Source: Planctomycetota bacterium
GTDB taxonomy: Bacteria > Planctomycetota > UBA1135 > GCA-002686595
DNA: 64,000 bases
Reading direction: 5' to 3'
Assembly: GCA_020638875.1 (NCBI GenBank)
Contig: JACKHS010000001.1
Span: 411,354-475,353 of the forward strand
A model generated the notes under the pieces. That model worked only from the letters and a program-made list of their open reading frames with translations. It ran no database searches and was not told where the DNA came from. The translations under genes were made by a program, and so were the position numbers. The first letter of the stretch is position 1. Each line of letters starts with the position of its first letter. This document shows, one piece after another, positions 16,361 to 24,049 of the stretch.

Positions 16361-17371
16361 TCAGAGACCGCGCAGCTTCGCGGCCGCGCGCTCGGCGGCC
16401 TTGGTGTCGGGGTACTTCTTGACGATCGCCTCGAACTTGGCGGCCGACTTCTTCAGGCCGCGCTTCTCGACCGCCTCGAGGGCCTTGATCCAGGCCTCCT
16501 CCGCGGCGAGCTCCTGCTGCAGGTGGTCGTCCTTGGCGATCTCGTCGAGGCGCGTCTGCAGCGCGGCGCCGAGTTCGGTGCCCTTGAACTCCTTCTGCAC
16601 CGCCTCGAGCACCTCGAGGCCGCGCACGACGCTGCCGCGTTGGATCAGCGACTCGGCCTGTGCGCGCAGCAGCTCCCCGAAGCCGAGCAGCTCGCCGGCG
16701 AACACCTGCGCGTCCTCACGCGCGGCCGCGTCGGCCTTCTCGTCCTGCGCGAGCTTCTGGGCCATGGCGTAGGCCTTGCCGAGGTCGCCCTCGAAGGCCG
16801 CCTGCGCCGCGCGCTCGAGCGCCGGCACGAGCTCGCGCTGCACGCGGTACGAGAGGTACCCGCCCGAGCCGGCCTTCGCGCCCTTCAGCGCGGCCTTGAC
16901 CGTGCTGTCGGAGAGGCTGCTCGGGTGTCCGGTCCAGACGACCGTCCCCTCGGGATCGATGAGCGCGGCGCTCGGGTAGCCCGTCACGCCCCACTCCCCG
17001 CCCGTGGAGAAGCCCGCGGCGGCGCGCACGGTGACGCCCATGTCCTGGACGTACTTGGCGACCTTCTCGCTGTCCTCGTTGCTGAGCGCAAGCACCACCA
17101 GGCCTTGCGAACCGTAGTCCTCCTGCAGCTCCTGCAGGTGGGGCCAAGACCCCTTGCAGGGGCCTCACCAGGTGGCCCAGAACTCCAGCAGCAAGGTCTG
17201 ACCGCGCAGGCTGGCGAGGTCGGGGTCGGCGCCGAGGTGGTTGAACCACGCGCTGGCCCGGATCTCGGGCGCCGGCGTGCCCGCGCCGGGCAGCTCGGCC
17301 GTCGGCCGCACCGCCGCGACGGTCAGCGCGGCGCCGAGCGCCAGGCTCGGCAACAGGTAGGCAAGTCTCAT
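16361..17371 (-). CDS. Thioredoxin-like (TlpA/AhpC-type) protein with in-frame TGA at the first redox Cys: probable selenoprotein
   Basis: 336 codons, read through one TGA. The ATG at 17371 follows GGAGAG and begins a signal peptide or anchor (LAYLLPSLALGAALTVAAV). Residues about 35-160 are a TlpA-type thioredoxin fold: PEIRASAWFN, LRGQTLLLEFWATW, then TGA (17165-17167) at codon 69, then GPCKGSWPHLQELQEDYG and GLVVLALSNED. VTGYPSAALIDPEG is the cis-Pro loop. The frame is identical on both sides of TGA, and TGA sits exactly where CxxC needs its first Cys, giving Sec-Gly-Pro-Cys. A hairpin fitting a bacterial SECIS follows (17131-17160). About 175 helical, TPR-like residues complete the protein. 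By family it would be an extracytoplasmic thiol/selenol oxidoreductase. A TGC-to-TGA base error is the main alternative. Confidence 0.8.
17131..17160 (-). promoter_or_regulatory. Candidate bacterial SECIS stem-loop downstream of TGA
   Basis: On the mRNA, counting from the base after UGA: CCUGCA (5-10) pairs with UGCAGG (29-34), GGGG (12-15) pairs with CCCC (22-25), and the loop is UCUUGG (16-21), with a small internal bulge. The apical loop begins about 16 nt after UGA, inside the spacing known for bacterial SECIS elements, and contains G residues. The structure overlaps coding sequence, as expected in bacteria. Confidence 0.6.
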
Positions 17372-17526
17372 GGAAGCTCTCTCCGTGTGCAGGCGGCGCG
17401 CCGCGCCGCGCCCGTATCGTAGCAGGCCGGCGTGGAAGCGCCGCGGCCGTTCGCGGGGCGCTCTACGCCGCCGCGCCCGCCCGCGTGACCGCCGGGCTCG
17501 CGCATGCCGCGCGCGGGCCCAGGCCG

Positions 17527-17532
17527 TAGGAT
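17527..17532 (+). promoter_or_regulatory. Putative -10 element (TAGGAT) for the methyltransferase/kinase pair
   Basis: TAGGAT is followed after 7 nt by a GTG at 17540, the leaderless geometry seen elsewhere here. That GTG is out of frame with the clear methyltransferase N-terminus, so an indel or a start at 17566, 17584 or 17602 must be assumed. Confidence 0.4.
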
Positions 17533-17539
17533 CCCGCGC

Positions 17540-18218
17540 GTGCCGCCGCTCTCCCGCCCAGCCTCGTGCCCCCACCCTCCCTCGTGCCCCCACTCTCCCT
17601 CGTGACCGCCGCGCGCGACAAGTGGCAGGCCCCCGCCGAGGCCGCGCACTACGTCGACGGGCGCTTCCGCGGGCGGCGGGCGCGCGAGCGCGATGCGCGG
17701 CTCGTCGAGCGCCTGCTCGCGCGCCACGCCGCGGGGGCCCTGCGCGCGCGCGCTCGACGCGCCCTGCGGCACGGGCCGCCTCGCGCCGCTGCTTCGCCGC
17801 ACGCGCGGAGCGCTACGTCGGCCTCGACGTCTCGGCCGCGATGGCGAGCGCCGGCGCGGGCGCGCGCGTGCTCGGCGACGCGGCGCGCCTGCCCTTCGCC
17901 GACGGCGCCTTCGACCTCGTGGTGTGCTGCCGCCTGCTGCACCACCTCGACGAACGGGAGCTCGCGCGCGTCGCGGCCGAGCTCGTGCGCGTCTCGCGCG
18001 GGCTCGTGCTCGCGCGCCGTTCTGGGACGCCGGCTCGTGGCCGGGGCTGCGGCGCGCGGCGCGGGTGGCGCCGCGACGCGACCGGGCGCTGGCCGGTCGC
18101 GCGCGCGGTCGTGGCGCGCGCCTTCGCGGACGCCGGCGGGCGCGTGCTGGACTACGCGGCGTCGCTGCGCTGGGTCTCGATGCAGACGTTCGTCGCGGTG
18201 CGCGCGGAGGCGCGGTGA
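17540..18218 (+). pseudogene. Class I SAM-dependent methyltransferase, broken by several frameshifts
   Basis: Pieces of one methyltransferase appear in all three plus frames. The N-terminus is ARDKWQAPAEAAHYVDGRF (from about 17608), the SAM-binding motif LDAPCGTGRLAPLLRR (about 17752-17800), then YVGLDVSAAMA, GDAARLPFADGAFDLVVC and LLHHLDERELARVAAELVRV, with the C-terminal VLDYAASLRWVSMQTFVAVR to the TGA at 18218. At least four frame changes are needed. All canonical blocks are intact, so errors in CG-rich sequence are as likely as decay. Two 18-bp repeats (17566-17583, 17584-17601) each begin with an in-frame GTG, leaving three possible starts besides 17540. Its end overlaps the kinase-like gene by GTGA. 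Confidence 0.6.
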
Positions 18219-19024
18219 CGCGCGCGCGGCGACGCCTCGCCGACGGCGAGCTGCGCGTGACGGCGCGCGACGACGCGCTGGCGCAGGCCGCGCTCGACTG
18301 GGCCGCCGCGCTCGCGCCGCACGCGCCGCGCGTCGCGGCGCTGCTCGCGCTGGGCGCCGAGGACGCGTGGGGCTAAGGCCGAGGCGCTGCCGGGCAAGGC
18401 CGCCTGGCGCCACGGCGCGCGCGCGACGTGGTTGCGCGCGCGCTGCTGCCGCGCGAGCGCGAGTACGCGAACCTCGCGTGGTTGCGCGCGCGCCTGTTCG
18501 ACGCGCCGGCGCTGCTCGCCGCCGCCGGGCGTGGTGGCGCGGCGGCTTCCCGCGCTGGCAGTTCCTGCTCGCGCGGCGCGTGCCTGACGCGACGCCGCTC
18601 GACGAGGTGCTCGCGCGCGCGGCGCGGCGGACGTCGACGCGCTGCTCGACGAGCTCGCCGACGAGGTCGCGCGCCTGCACGCGCTGCGGTGCGTGCACCG
18701 CGACCTGTGGCTGCGCAACCTGCTCGTGCGCGCGGCGACGCCTGGCGCGCGGCGGCTGGTGTGGATCGACCTGGCGCGGCGGCGCGCGCCCGCAGCTGCG
18801 CGGTGCGCCCCACGACTTGGCGTGCCTGACGCTCGACCTCGCGGCGCGCGGCGCCGAGGCGCGCGTCGAGCCGTGGCTCGACCGCTACGTCGCCGGCCGC
18901 GCGGCGCAGGGGCGCGCCGTGGACGCGCGGGCTTCTGCGGCGCGCGATCGAGCGCGAACGCGCGGCGCTGCGGCGCCGCTGGGCACGGCGCGGCCGCGCG
19001 CACGAGCTCGCCCCGCCGCGCTGA
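18215..19024 (+). pseudogene. Lipopolysaccharide kinase-like (WaaP/InaA, RIO-like) protein, frameshifted
   Basis: The GTG at 18215 overlaps the preceding TGA. The sequence opens VTRARRRLADGELRVTARDD and then changes frame several times. Recognisable blocks are LPREREYANLAWLRARL, GGFPRWQFLLARRVPD, DELADEVARLHALRCVHRD with LWLRNLL (the H-x-D-x4-N catalytic loop), RRLVWIDLAR in place of DFG, and PHDLACLTLDLAARG. It ends RGRAHELAPPR at the TGA 19022-19024. In Gram-negative bacteria such kinases phosphorylate lipid A-core sugars. At least four frame changes are present in 0.8 kb. The motifs survive, so a base-level error explanation is favoured. Confidence 0.6.
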
Positions 19025-19034
19025 GCCGCGCGCG

Positions 19035-19541
19035 TCAGGCGCCGAACTCGCTCTCCGCGTCCGGGCACGCGCGCTCGAGCTGCGCGCGCACCTCGGCCTG
19101 CAACGCGCGCGGCACCGCCACCGCGACCCACGTGCCCCCCAGCCGGAAGCGCAGGTGATCGCCGGTCAGCCGCCAGGCCTCGAGCGCCTCGAACGTCAGG
19201 CAGTCGATCCCGTACTGCACGCCGCTCGCGCCGCAGCGCTGGTCGTGCGGGGCGGGCAGCGCCCACCAGGCCAGCGCGAGCGGCGGGACGAGCAGCAACC
19301 CCAGGAAGGCGACGGCCAGCGCGGGCTCCGCGCCGCTCGACTTCGCGACGCCGAACGCGACGACGAGCGCCAGCGCCATCGCCGCGAGGCCGAGCACGCG
19401 CGCGCCGCGCGGCTGCAGCTCGGTGTGCAGCACGTCGCCCAGCACGCTCAGGCGGCGCATGCGCGCCGCGGTCACGAAGGCCGCCGCCGACAGCACGAGG
19501 CCGAAGGTCCAGAGGATCAGCAGGACGCCGAGGAGCTGCAT
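19035..19541 (-). CDS. Hypothetical membrane protein
   Basis: 168 residues, not recognised. Three hydrophobic helices are visible: LLGVLLILWTFGLVLSAAAFV, VLGLAAMALALVVAFGVA and AVAFLGLLLVPPLALAWWAL. A cytoplasmic- or periplasmic-facing C-terminal half of about 70 residues (TFEALEAWRLTGDHLRFRLGGTWVAV) resembles a small beta domain of the PH-like type often attached to such helices. It ends with an acidic tail. The ATG at 19541 has the TACACT hexamer 7 nt upstream. It is convergent with the kinase-like gene. Confidence 0.7.
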   Translation of the reverse strand: MQLLGVLLILWTFGLVLSAAAFVTAARMRRLSVLGDVLHTELQPRGARVLGLAAMALALVVAFGVAKSSGAEPALAVAFLGLLLVPPLALAWWALPAPHDQRCGASGVQYGIDCLTFEALEAWRLTGDHLRFRLGGTWVAVAVPRALQAEVRAQLERACPDAESEFGA

Positions 19542-19548
19542 GGCGCGC

Positions 19549-19554
19549 AGTGTA
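19549..19554 (-). promoter_or_regulatory. Putative -10 element (TACACT), leaderless type
   Basis: On the minus strand TACACT ends exactly 7 nt before the ATG at 19541, with no Shine-Dalgarno sequence between. Confidence 0.5.
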
Positions 19555-19575
19555 GCGCGCCGCGCGCGCCGCGGC

Positions 19576-20448
19576 TCAGGGCCAGAGCGCGCGCTGCAGC
19601 TCGGAGAGCGCGAGCAGCGGGCCGCCGTGATGCAACTCGCCTTCCATCCAGAGCGTCTCGCCGCCCGCGCGCGGCACGAAGGCCGACGCGTCGGTCAGCA
19701 CCTCGCGCTCGCCGCCGCCGTGCAGCGACGCGAGCCGCGCCTCGCCCTCGAGGATGCACAGGCAGGTGCCGGCCTCGCTCACGTCCACGCCCAGCGCGCG
19801 GCCGGCCAGGTCGATCGCGGCGTCGGGCGTGCGCACGTGCACGCGGCCGCCGAAGTCCGCGCGCGTCGAGACGCGCAGCGCGCCCGCGTCGACGCGCAGC
19901 TCGAGCACGTCGGCCGCCGCGCCCGGCGCCGCGGCCAGGACCTCCACGCGCGTGCCCTCGCCGACCTCGAGCAGCACGCCGTCGGCGTCGCTGAGCACGC
20001 GCAGATCGCCCTCGACGGCCTCGACGGAGCAACCGTGCTGCAACGCCGGCCCCAACTGCGACGTCTCGTTCGCGGCGAGCTCGCGGCCGTCCAGGACGAC
20101 GCGGCCGACGCCTTCGAGCGCGCGCCAGAGCGCGGGCGGCTCGGCGCCCCACGGGCGCAGCCAGGCGAGCAGCAACGCGGCCGCGGCGGCCAACGCGACG
20201 GCCGCGCCCACCAGCACGGGGCGCCCGCGACGCAGGCGCTCCTCGCAGCACAGGAAGCGCTCGCGGCACGCGGCGCGGAACTCGGGGCGCGCGTCGGGCA
20301 CGTCCCACGCGTCGAGCGCGTCGTCGAGCGGCGCCTCGCCGGCGAGGAAGCGCTCGCGCAGGCCGTCGCGCAGCGCCGCGCGCGGCGGCGGCACGCGCCA
20401 CGCGTCGAGCAGGCGCGCGAGGTCGGGGCGCGGCTCGTCGGCGCTCAC
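19576..20448 (-). CDS. FecR-domain anti-sigma-type membrane protein
   Basis: 290 residues. About 90 N-terminal residues form two similar short helical units (LARLLDAWRVPPPRAALRDGL and DALDAWDVPDARPEFRAACR), followed by one membrane helix (VLVGAAVALAAAAALLLAW) and an extracytoplasmic FecR-like beta domain (DLRVLSDADGVLLEVGEGTRVEV, FGGRVHVRTPDAAIDLAGRALGVDVSEAG). The GTG at 20448 overlaps the sigma-factor stop as GTGA, which fixes the pair as a sigma/anti-sigma unit. FecR domains usually sense outer-membrane receptor states and release an ECF sigma factor; no TonB receptor is nearby, so the signal is unknown. Confidence 0.8.
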   Translation of the reverse strand: MSADEPRPDLARLLDAWRVPPPRAALRDGLRERFLAGEAPLDDALDAWDVPDARPEFRAACRERFLCCEERLRRGRPVLVGAAVALAAAAALLLAWLRPWGAEPPALWRALEGVGRVVLDGRELAANETSQLGPALQHGCSVEAVEGDLRVLSDADGVLLEVGEGTRVEVLAAAPGAAADVLELRVDAGALRVSTRADFGGRVHVRTPDAAIDLAGRALGVDVSEAGTCLCILEGEARLASLHGGGEREVLTDASAFVPRAGGETLWMEGELHHGGPLLALSELQRALWP

Positions 20449-21110
20449 CAGGACCCTCCCGCCGGACCGAGCTCGTCGGCGAGGCTGTCGCGCAACGCCT
20501 CGAGCGCGCGCGAGTAACGCTTGCGCACCGCCACCTCGCTGCGGCCGAGGACTGCGCCGATCTCGGCGAAGGAGAGCCCTTCGTAGTAGCGCAGCACGAG
20601 CGCCGAACGCATCGACTCGGGCAACGCCTCGACGGCCAGCGCGACCGCGCGCGAGGTCTCGTCGCTCACGAGCGCGGCGTCGGGCCGCGGCGCGCCCTCG
20701 TCCGCGAGCGGGCCGCGCTCCTCGCTCTCGACCGGCACCTCGCGCTCGGCCACGCGTCGCGCGCGGCTGCGCCAGTGGTCGCGCACCTTGTTGGCGGCGA
20801 TGGTGAAGACCCACGGCCCGAGCGGACGCGCGGGGTCGTAGCCGGGCAGCGCCTGGTGCAGGCGCAGGAAGACCTCCTGCGTCAGGTCCTCGGCCAGGTG
20901 ATCGTCGCGCACCATGCGGCGCACGTAGCCGTAGACGCGCTCGAACCACGCGTCGTAGAAGGCGCGCAGGGCCGCCGGGTCGCGGCCCGGCAACAGGGCG
21001 CGCAGGCCCGCGTCGAGGTCGCGCGACGACGCGGCCGCGTCGTCCTCGCCGACGACGCGGAACGCGCGGCGCCCGCCGAGGGCGGCCCGCTGCCGGGGCT
21101 CCTGCTCCAT
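20445..21110 (-). CDS. ECF-family RNA polymerase sigma factor
   Basis: 221 residues. Region 2 is FYDAWFERVYGYVRRMVRDDHLAEDLTQEVFLR, with GPWVFTIAANKVRDHWR at its end. Region 4 is ALPESMRSALVLRYYEGLSFAEIGAVLGRSEVAVRKRYSRALE, a helix-turn-helix for the -35 element. An acidic linker of about 40 residues joins them. The ATG at 21110 has GAAGG 8 nt upstream; an in-frame GTG at 21119 is the alternative. It is translationally coupled to the FecR-like gene downstream, which probably holds it inactive, and divergent from the oligopeptide transporter operon. Confidence 0.9.
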   Translation of the reverse strand: MEQEPRQRAALGGRRAFRVVGEDDAAASSRDLDAGLRALLPGRDPAALRAFYDAWFERVYGYVRRMVRDDHLAEDLTQEVFLRLHQALPGYDPARPLGPWVFTIAANKVRDHWRSRARRVAEREVPVESEERGPLADEGAPRPDAALVSDETSRAVALAVEALPESMRSALVLRYYEGLSFAEIGAVLGRSEVAVRKRYSRALEALRDSLADELGPAGGSW

Positions 21111-21252
21111 GACCAGCACCTTCGCACGTCCGAGGCCCGCAGCGCAACGTGACGTCGAGCTGACGTTCTTTTTGCGCCGGCTTCACGCCATCGACCGCGA
21201 CGAGCGCGGCGCCGCCCTTGCCCGCGGCGCCGCCACCGGAGAGGATCCCCGG

Positions 21253-23070
21253 ATGCGAACTCCGCTTCGAGGGGCCGCGCCGGCCCTCTTCGCCCTGGCG
21301 CTCCTGGCGCCCGCGCTGCTCGGCGGCTGCTGGGCACGCGACGCCGACGCGGCCGCCGGCGGCGACGGCCGGCACGTGCTGACCCTCCCCATCCGCTCGG
21401 CAGGCCCGGGCTCGATGGACCCCGCGCGCGGCTCGACGACGTACGACAACGAGGCGTGCTCGATGGTGTACGAGACGCTCGTGCAGTACGCCTACCTGAA
21501 GCGCCCGCTGGTGCTCGAGCCGCTGCTGTGCACGGCGGTGCCGGTGCCGACCGAGGACGGGCGCGTGTACACCTTCGAACTGCGCGACGACGTCCGCTTC
21601 CACGACGACGCGTGCTTCCCGGGCGGCAAGGGGCGGCCGATGGTCGCCGAGGACGTCGTCTACTCCTGGAAGCGGCTGGCGGACACGAGCATCGGCTCGA
21701 AGAACTGGTGGCTGCTCGAGAACACCATCGAGGGCTTCGACGACTGGCGGGAGGCGCAGAACGCCGCGGAGTCGTTCGACTACGACGCGCCGTGCGCGGG
21801 CCTGCGCGCGCTCGACGAGCACACGCTCGAGGTGCGCCTGGTCGAGCCGGTGCAGAGCTTCCTGAACAAGCTGGCGATGTTCCAGCTCTCGGTGGTGCCG
21901 CGCGAGGCCGCGGAGGCCTACGGCGAAGGCCTCTCGCGTCACCCCGTCGGCACCGGGCCGTTCACGATGGCCGAGGAGGACTGGAAGACCTCCAAGAGCC
22001 TCGACTTCGAGCGCAACCCGAACTACCACGACGACCGCTACCCGAGCGAGTGGATGCCCGAGGACGAGGCGCGCGGGCTGCACCTCGACGCGGGCAAGCG
22101 CCTGCCGCTGGCCGATCACGTGCGCATCAACTGCTACGTGCAGGACCAGCCCATGTGGCTCGAGTTCCGCACCGGGCTGCTCGACTACGCGCAGGTGCCG
22201 GCGGAGAACTTCGTCGACTGCATCCGCAAGCGCACGAAGACGCTGAAGAAGGAGTACCGCGACGAGGGCATCACCTTCCACCCGGTGCCGCTGCTCGACT
22301 TCATCTTCCGCGGCTTCAACATGGAGGATCCGGTCGTCGGCGGCTACGACGACCGCGGTCGGAAGCTGCGCCAGGCGATGAGCCTCGCCACGGACCTGAA
22401 GGAGTTCAACGACACCTTCTACAACAGCCAGAACATCGTCTACGACGGCATGATCCCGCCCGGGCTGGCGGGGTATCCCGCGGGCGGCCGCTGCGCCGCG
22501 GCCTACACGGGGCCGGACCTCGAGCGCGCGCGGCGGCTGCTGGCCGAGGCCGGCTACCCCGGCGGCGAGGGGCTGCCCGTGATCGAGTACTACACCTCGC
22601 TGGCGGCCAACAGCCAGGAGCAGACCGAGATGACCGCGCGCCAGCTCTCGAAGATCGGCGTGCGCATCAAGCCGATCCTGCTCGAGTTCCCGCAGCTCAT
22701 CGAGGCCATCAACAAGAAGAAGGCGCCCTTCTTCTCGTTCGCGTGGGGCTCGGACTACCCCGACGGGGAGAACAACCTCGCGCTGTTCTACTCGCCGAAC
22801 GTCTCGCCCGGCTCGAACCACTACAACTACTCGAACCCGGAGTACGACGCGCTGTACGAGCGCATCCGCTCCATGGCACCGTCCCCCGAGCGCGACGAGA
22901 TCTACGCGCGCATGCGCGACATGGTGCTCGAGGACGTCGCCTTCATCGGCAGCATGGCCCGCACGCGCGACTACCTCTGCACGCCGCGGCTGCGCAACTT
23001 CAAGCCGACCGAGGACTTCTGGAACTGGCCCAAGTACCTCGACGTCGGTCCGCCGCGCGAGCAGGACTGA
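21253..23070 (+). CDS. Oligopeptide ABC transporter substrate-binding lipoprotein
   Basis: 605 residues, SBP_bac_5 (OppA/DppA) family. The start at ATG 21253, after GAGAGGA, gives a lipoprotein signal with lipobox LLGGC; the open frame extends upstream to 21109 but that part is not coding. Family hallmarks are GSMDPARGSTTYDNEACSM, YTFELRDDVRFHDD, VVYSWKRLAD, HPVGTGPFTMAE and FERNPNYHDDRYP. It captures peptides outside the inner membrane and delivers them to the permease pair encoded next. It leads a five-gene operon (binding protein, two permeases, two ATPases). Specificity cannot be read from the sequence. Confidence 0.9.
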   Translation: MRTPLRGAAPALFALALLAPALLGGCWARDADAAAGGDGRHVLTLPIRSAGPGSMDPARGSTTYDNEACSMVYETLVQYAYLKRPLVLEPLLCTAVPVPTEDGRVYTFELRDDVRFHDDACFPGGKGRPMVAEDVVYSWKRLADTSIGSKNWWLLENTIEGFDDWREAQNAAESFDYDAPCAGLRALDEHTLEVRLVEPVQSFLNKLAMFQLSVVPREAAEAYGEGLSRHPVGTGPFTMAEEDWKTSKSLDFERNPNYHDDRYPSEWMPEDEARGLHLDAGKRLPLADHVRINCYVQDQPMWLEFRTGLLDYAQVPAENFVDCIRKRTKTLKKEYRDEGITFHPVPLLDFIFRGFNMEDPVVGGYDDRGRKLRQAMSLATDLKEFNDTFYNSQNIVYDGMIPPGLAGYPAGGRCAAAYTGPDLERARRLLAEAGYPGGEGLPVIEYYTSLAANSQEQTEMTARQLSKIGVRIKPILLEFPQLIEAINKKKAPFFSFAWGSDYPDGENNLALFYSPNVSPGSNHYNYSNPEYDALYERIRSMAPSPERDEIYARMRDMVLEDVAFIGSMARTRDYLCTPRLRNFKPTEDFWNWPKYLDVGPPREQD

Positions 23071-23095
23071 GCCTCCCCCGTCCCCCGCGATCCCC

Positions 23096-24049
23096 ATGTG
23101 GTCCTACACCGCGCGCAGGCTGCTGTACAACGTCCCGGTCTACCTCGGGATCGTGCTGCTGCTGATGGCCGCCCTGCGCATCAACGACCCCGCCTACGCC
23201 CACCTGGGCAAGAACGCCCGTCCCGAGGACCTGGAAGAGATCCGGCAGAAGCTCGGGCTCGACCGACCGTTCCTCGAGCAGTACTGGGCACTCCTGCGCG
23301 ACGTGTTCACGCTGAACCTGGGCGTCAAGAGCTGGACGAACGAGGGCCTCAGCGTCGGCCGGATGCTGTCCGAGTCGATCAAGCCCAGCCTGGCCATCAC
23401 GGTGCCCGCCCTGGTGCTGACGAGCGCGATCTCGATCTGCATCGCGCTCGTCTCGGCCTTCTTCCGCGGCCGCGCCGCGGACAAGTCGCTGATGTTCCTC
23501 GCCGTGCTCGGCATGAGCGTGAGCTTCCTCGTCTACATCGTCTTCGGGCAGTACCTCGGCGCCTACCTGCTGACGCGCGAGACGGGCTACGGCGTCTTCG
23601 CGATCGGCGGCTACGAGCCGGGCCTCGCCAACTGGCCCTACTACTGCCTGCTGCCCGTGCTCATCAGCACCATCGTCGCGATGGGCTACGACACGCGCTT
23701 CTACCGCGCGGTGATGGTCGAGGAGTCGGGGCGCGACTACATCGTCACGGCCAAGGCCAAGGGCGCGAGCAAGCGCAAGATCATGTTCGTGCACATGCTC
23801 AAGAACGCGATGATCCCGATCATCACGCGCATCATGACGACGCTGCCGTTCCTGATCATGGGCTCGCTGCTGCTCGAGGTGTACTTCAACATCCCCGGCA
23901 TGGGGCGCGTGCTCTACAAGGCCATCCAGGAGCAGGACTTCCCCGTGGTGCAGGTCTTCGTGGCGATCTTCGCCGCGCTGTTCATCCTCTCGAACATCCT
24001 GACCGACGTGCTCTACGCGCTGGTCGATCCGCGAGTGAGGTTGTCGTGA
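23096..24049 (+). CDS. Oligopeptide ABC transporter permease, OppB/DppB type
   Basis: 317 residues with about six membrane helices. The first is YTARRLLYNVPVYLGIVLLL. A periplasmic loop contains EDLEEIRQKLGLDRPFLEQYW, standard for this family. The cytoplasmic coupling (EAA) loop is DYIVTAKAKGASKRKIMFVH with MLKNAMIPI. The last helices end ALFILSNILTDVLYALVDPR. It starts 26 bp after the binding-protein gene and its TGA overlaps the GTG of the second permease. Confidence 0.92.
   Translation: MWSYTARRLLYNVPVYLGIVLLLMAALRINDPAYAHLGKNARPEDLEEIRQKLGLDRPFLEQYWALLRDVFTLNLGVKSWTNEGLSVGRMLSESIKPSLAITVPALVLTSAISICIALVSAFFRGRAADKSLMFLAVLGMSVSFLVYIVFGQYLGAYLLTRETGYGVFAIGGYEPGLANWPYYCLLPVLISTIVAMGYDTRFYRAVMVEESGRDYIVTAKAKGASKRKIMFVHMLKNAMIPIITRIMTTLPFLIMGSLLLEVYFNIPGMGRVLYKAIQEQDFPVVQVFVAIFAALFILSNILTDVLYALVDPRVRLS

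Noticed and set aside
17165..17371. Treating the thioredoxin-like gene as two genes or a nonsense pseudogene
   Set aside because: The TGA replaces precisely the redox Cys, both sides are in one frame and conserved, and a SECIS-like hairpin follows. A plain nonsense mutation would not be expected to fall on that codon with that structure.
17540..19024. Further selenocysteine codons in the broken methyltransferase and kinase genes
   Set aside because: There the stops come with frame changes and no Cys-x-x-Cys or other Sec context, so indels explain them better.
21109..21252. Longer N-terminus of the peptide-binding lipoprotein starting at 21109
   Set aside because: It overlaps the divergent sigma-factor start and precedes a clear lipoprotein signal with its own ribosome binding site at 21253.
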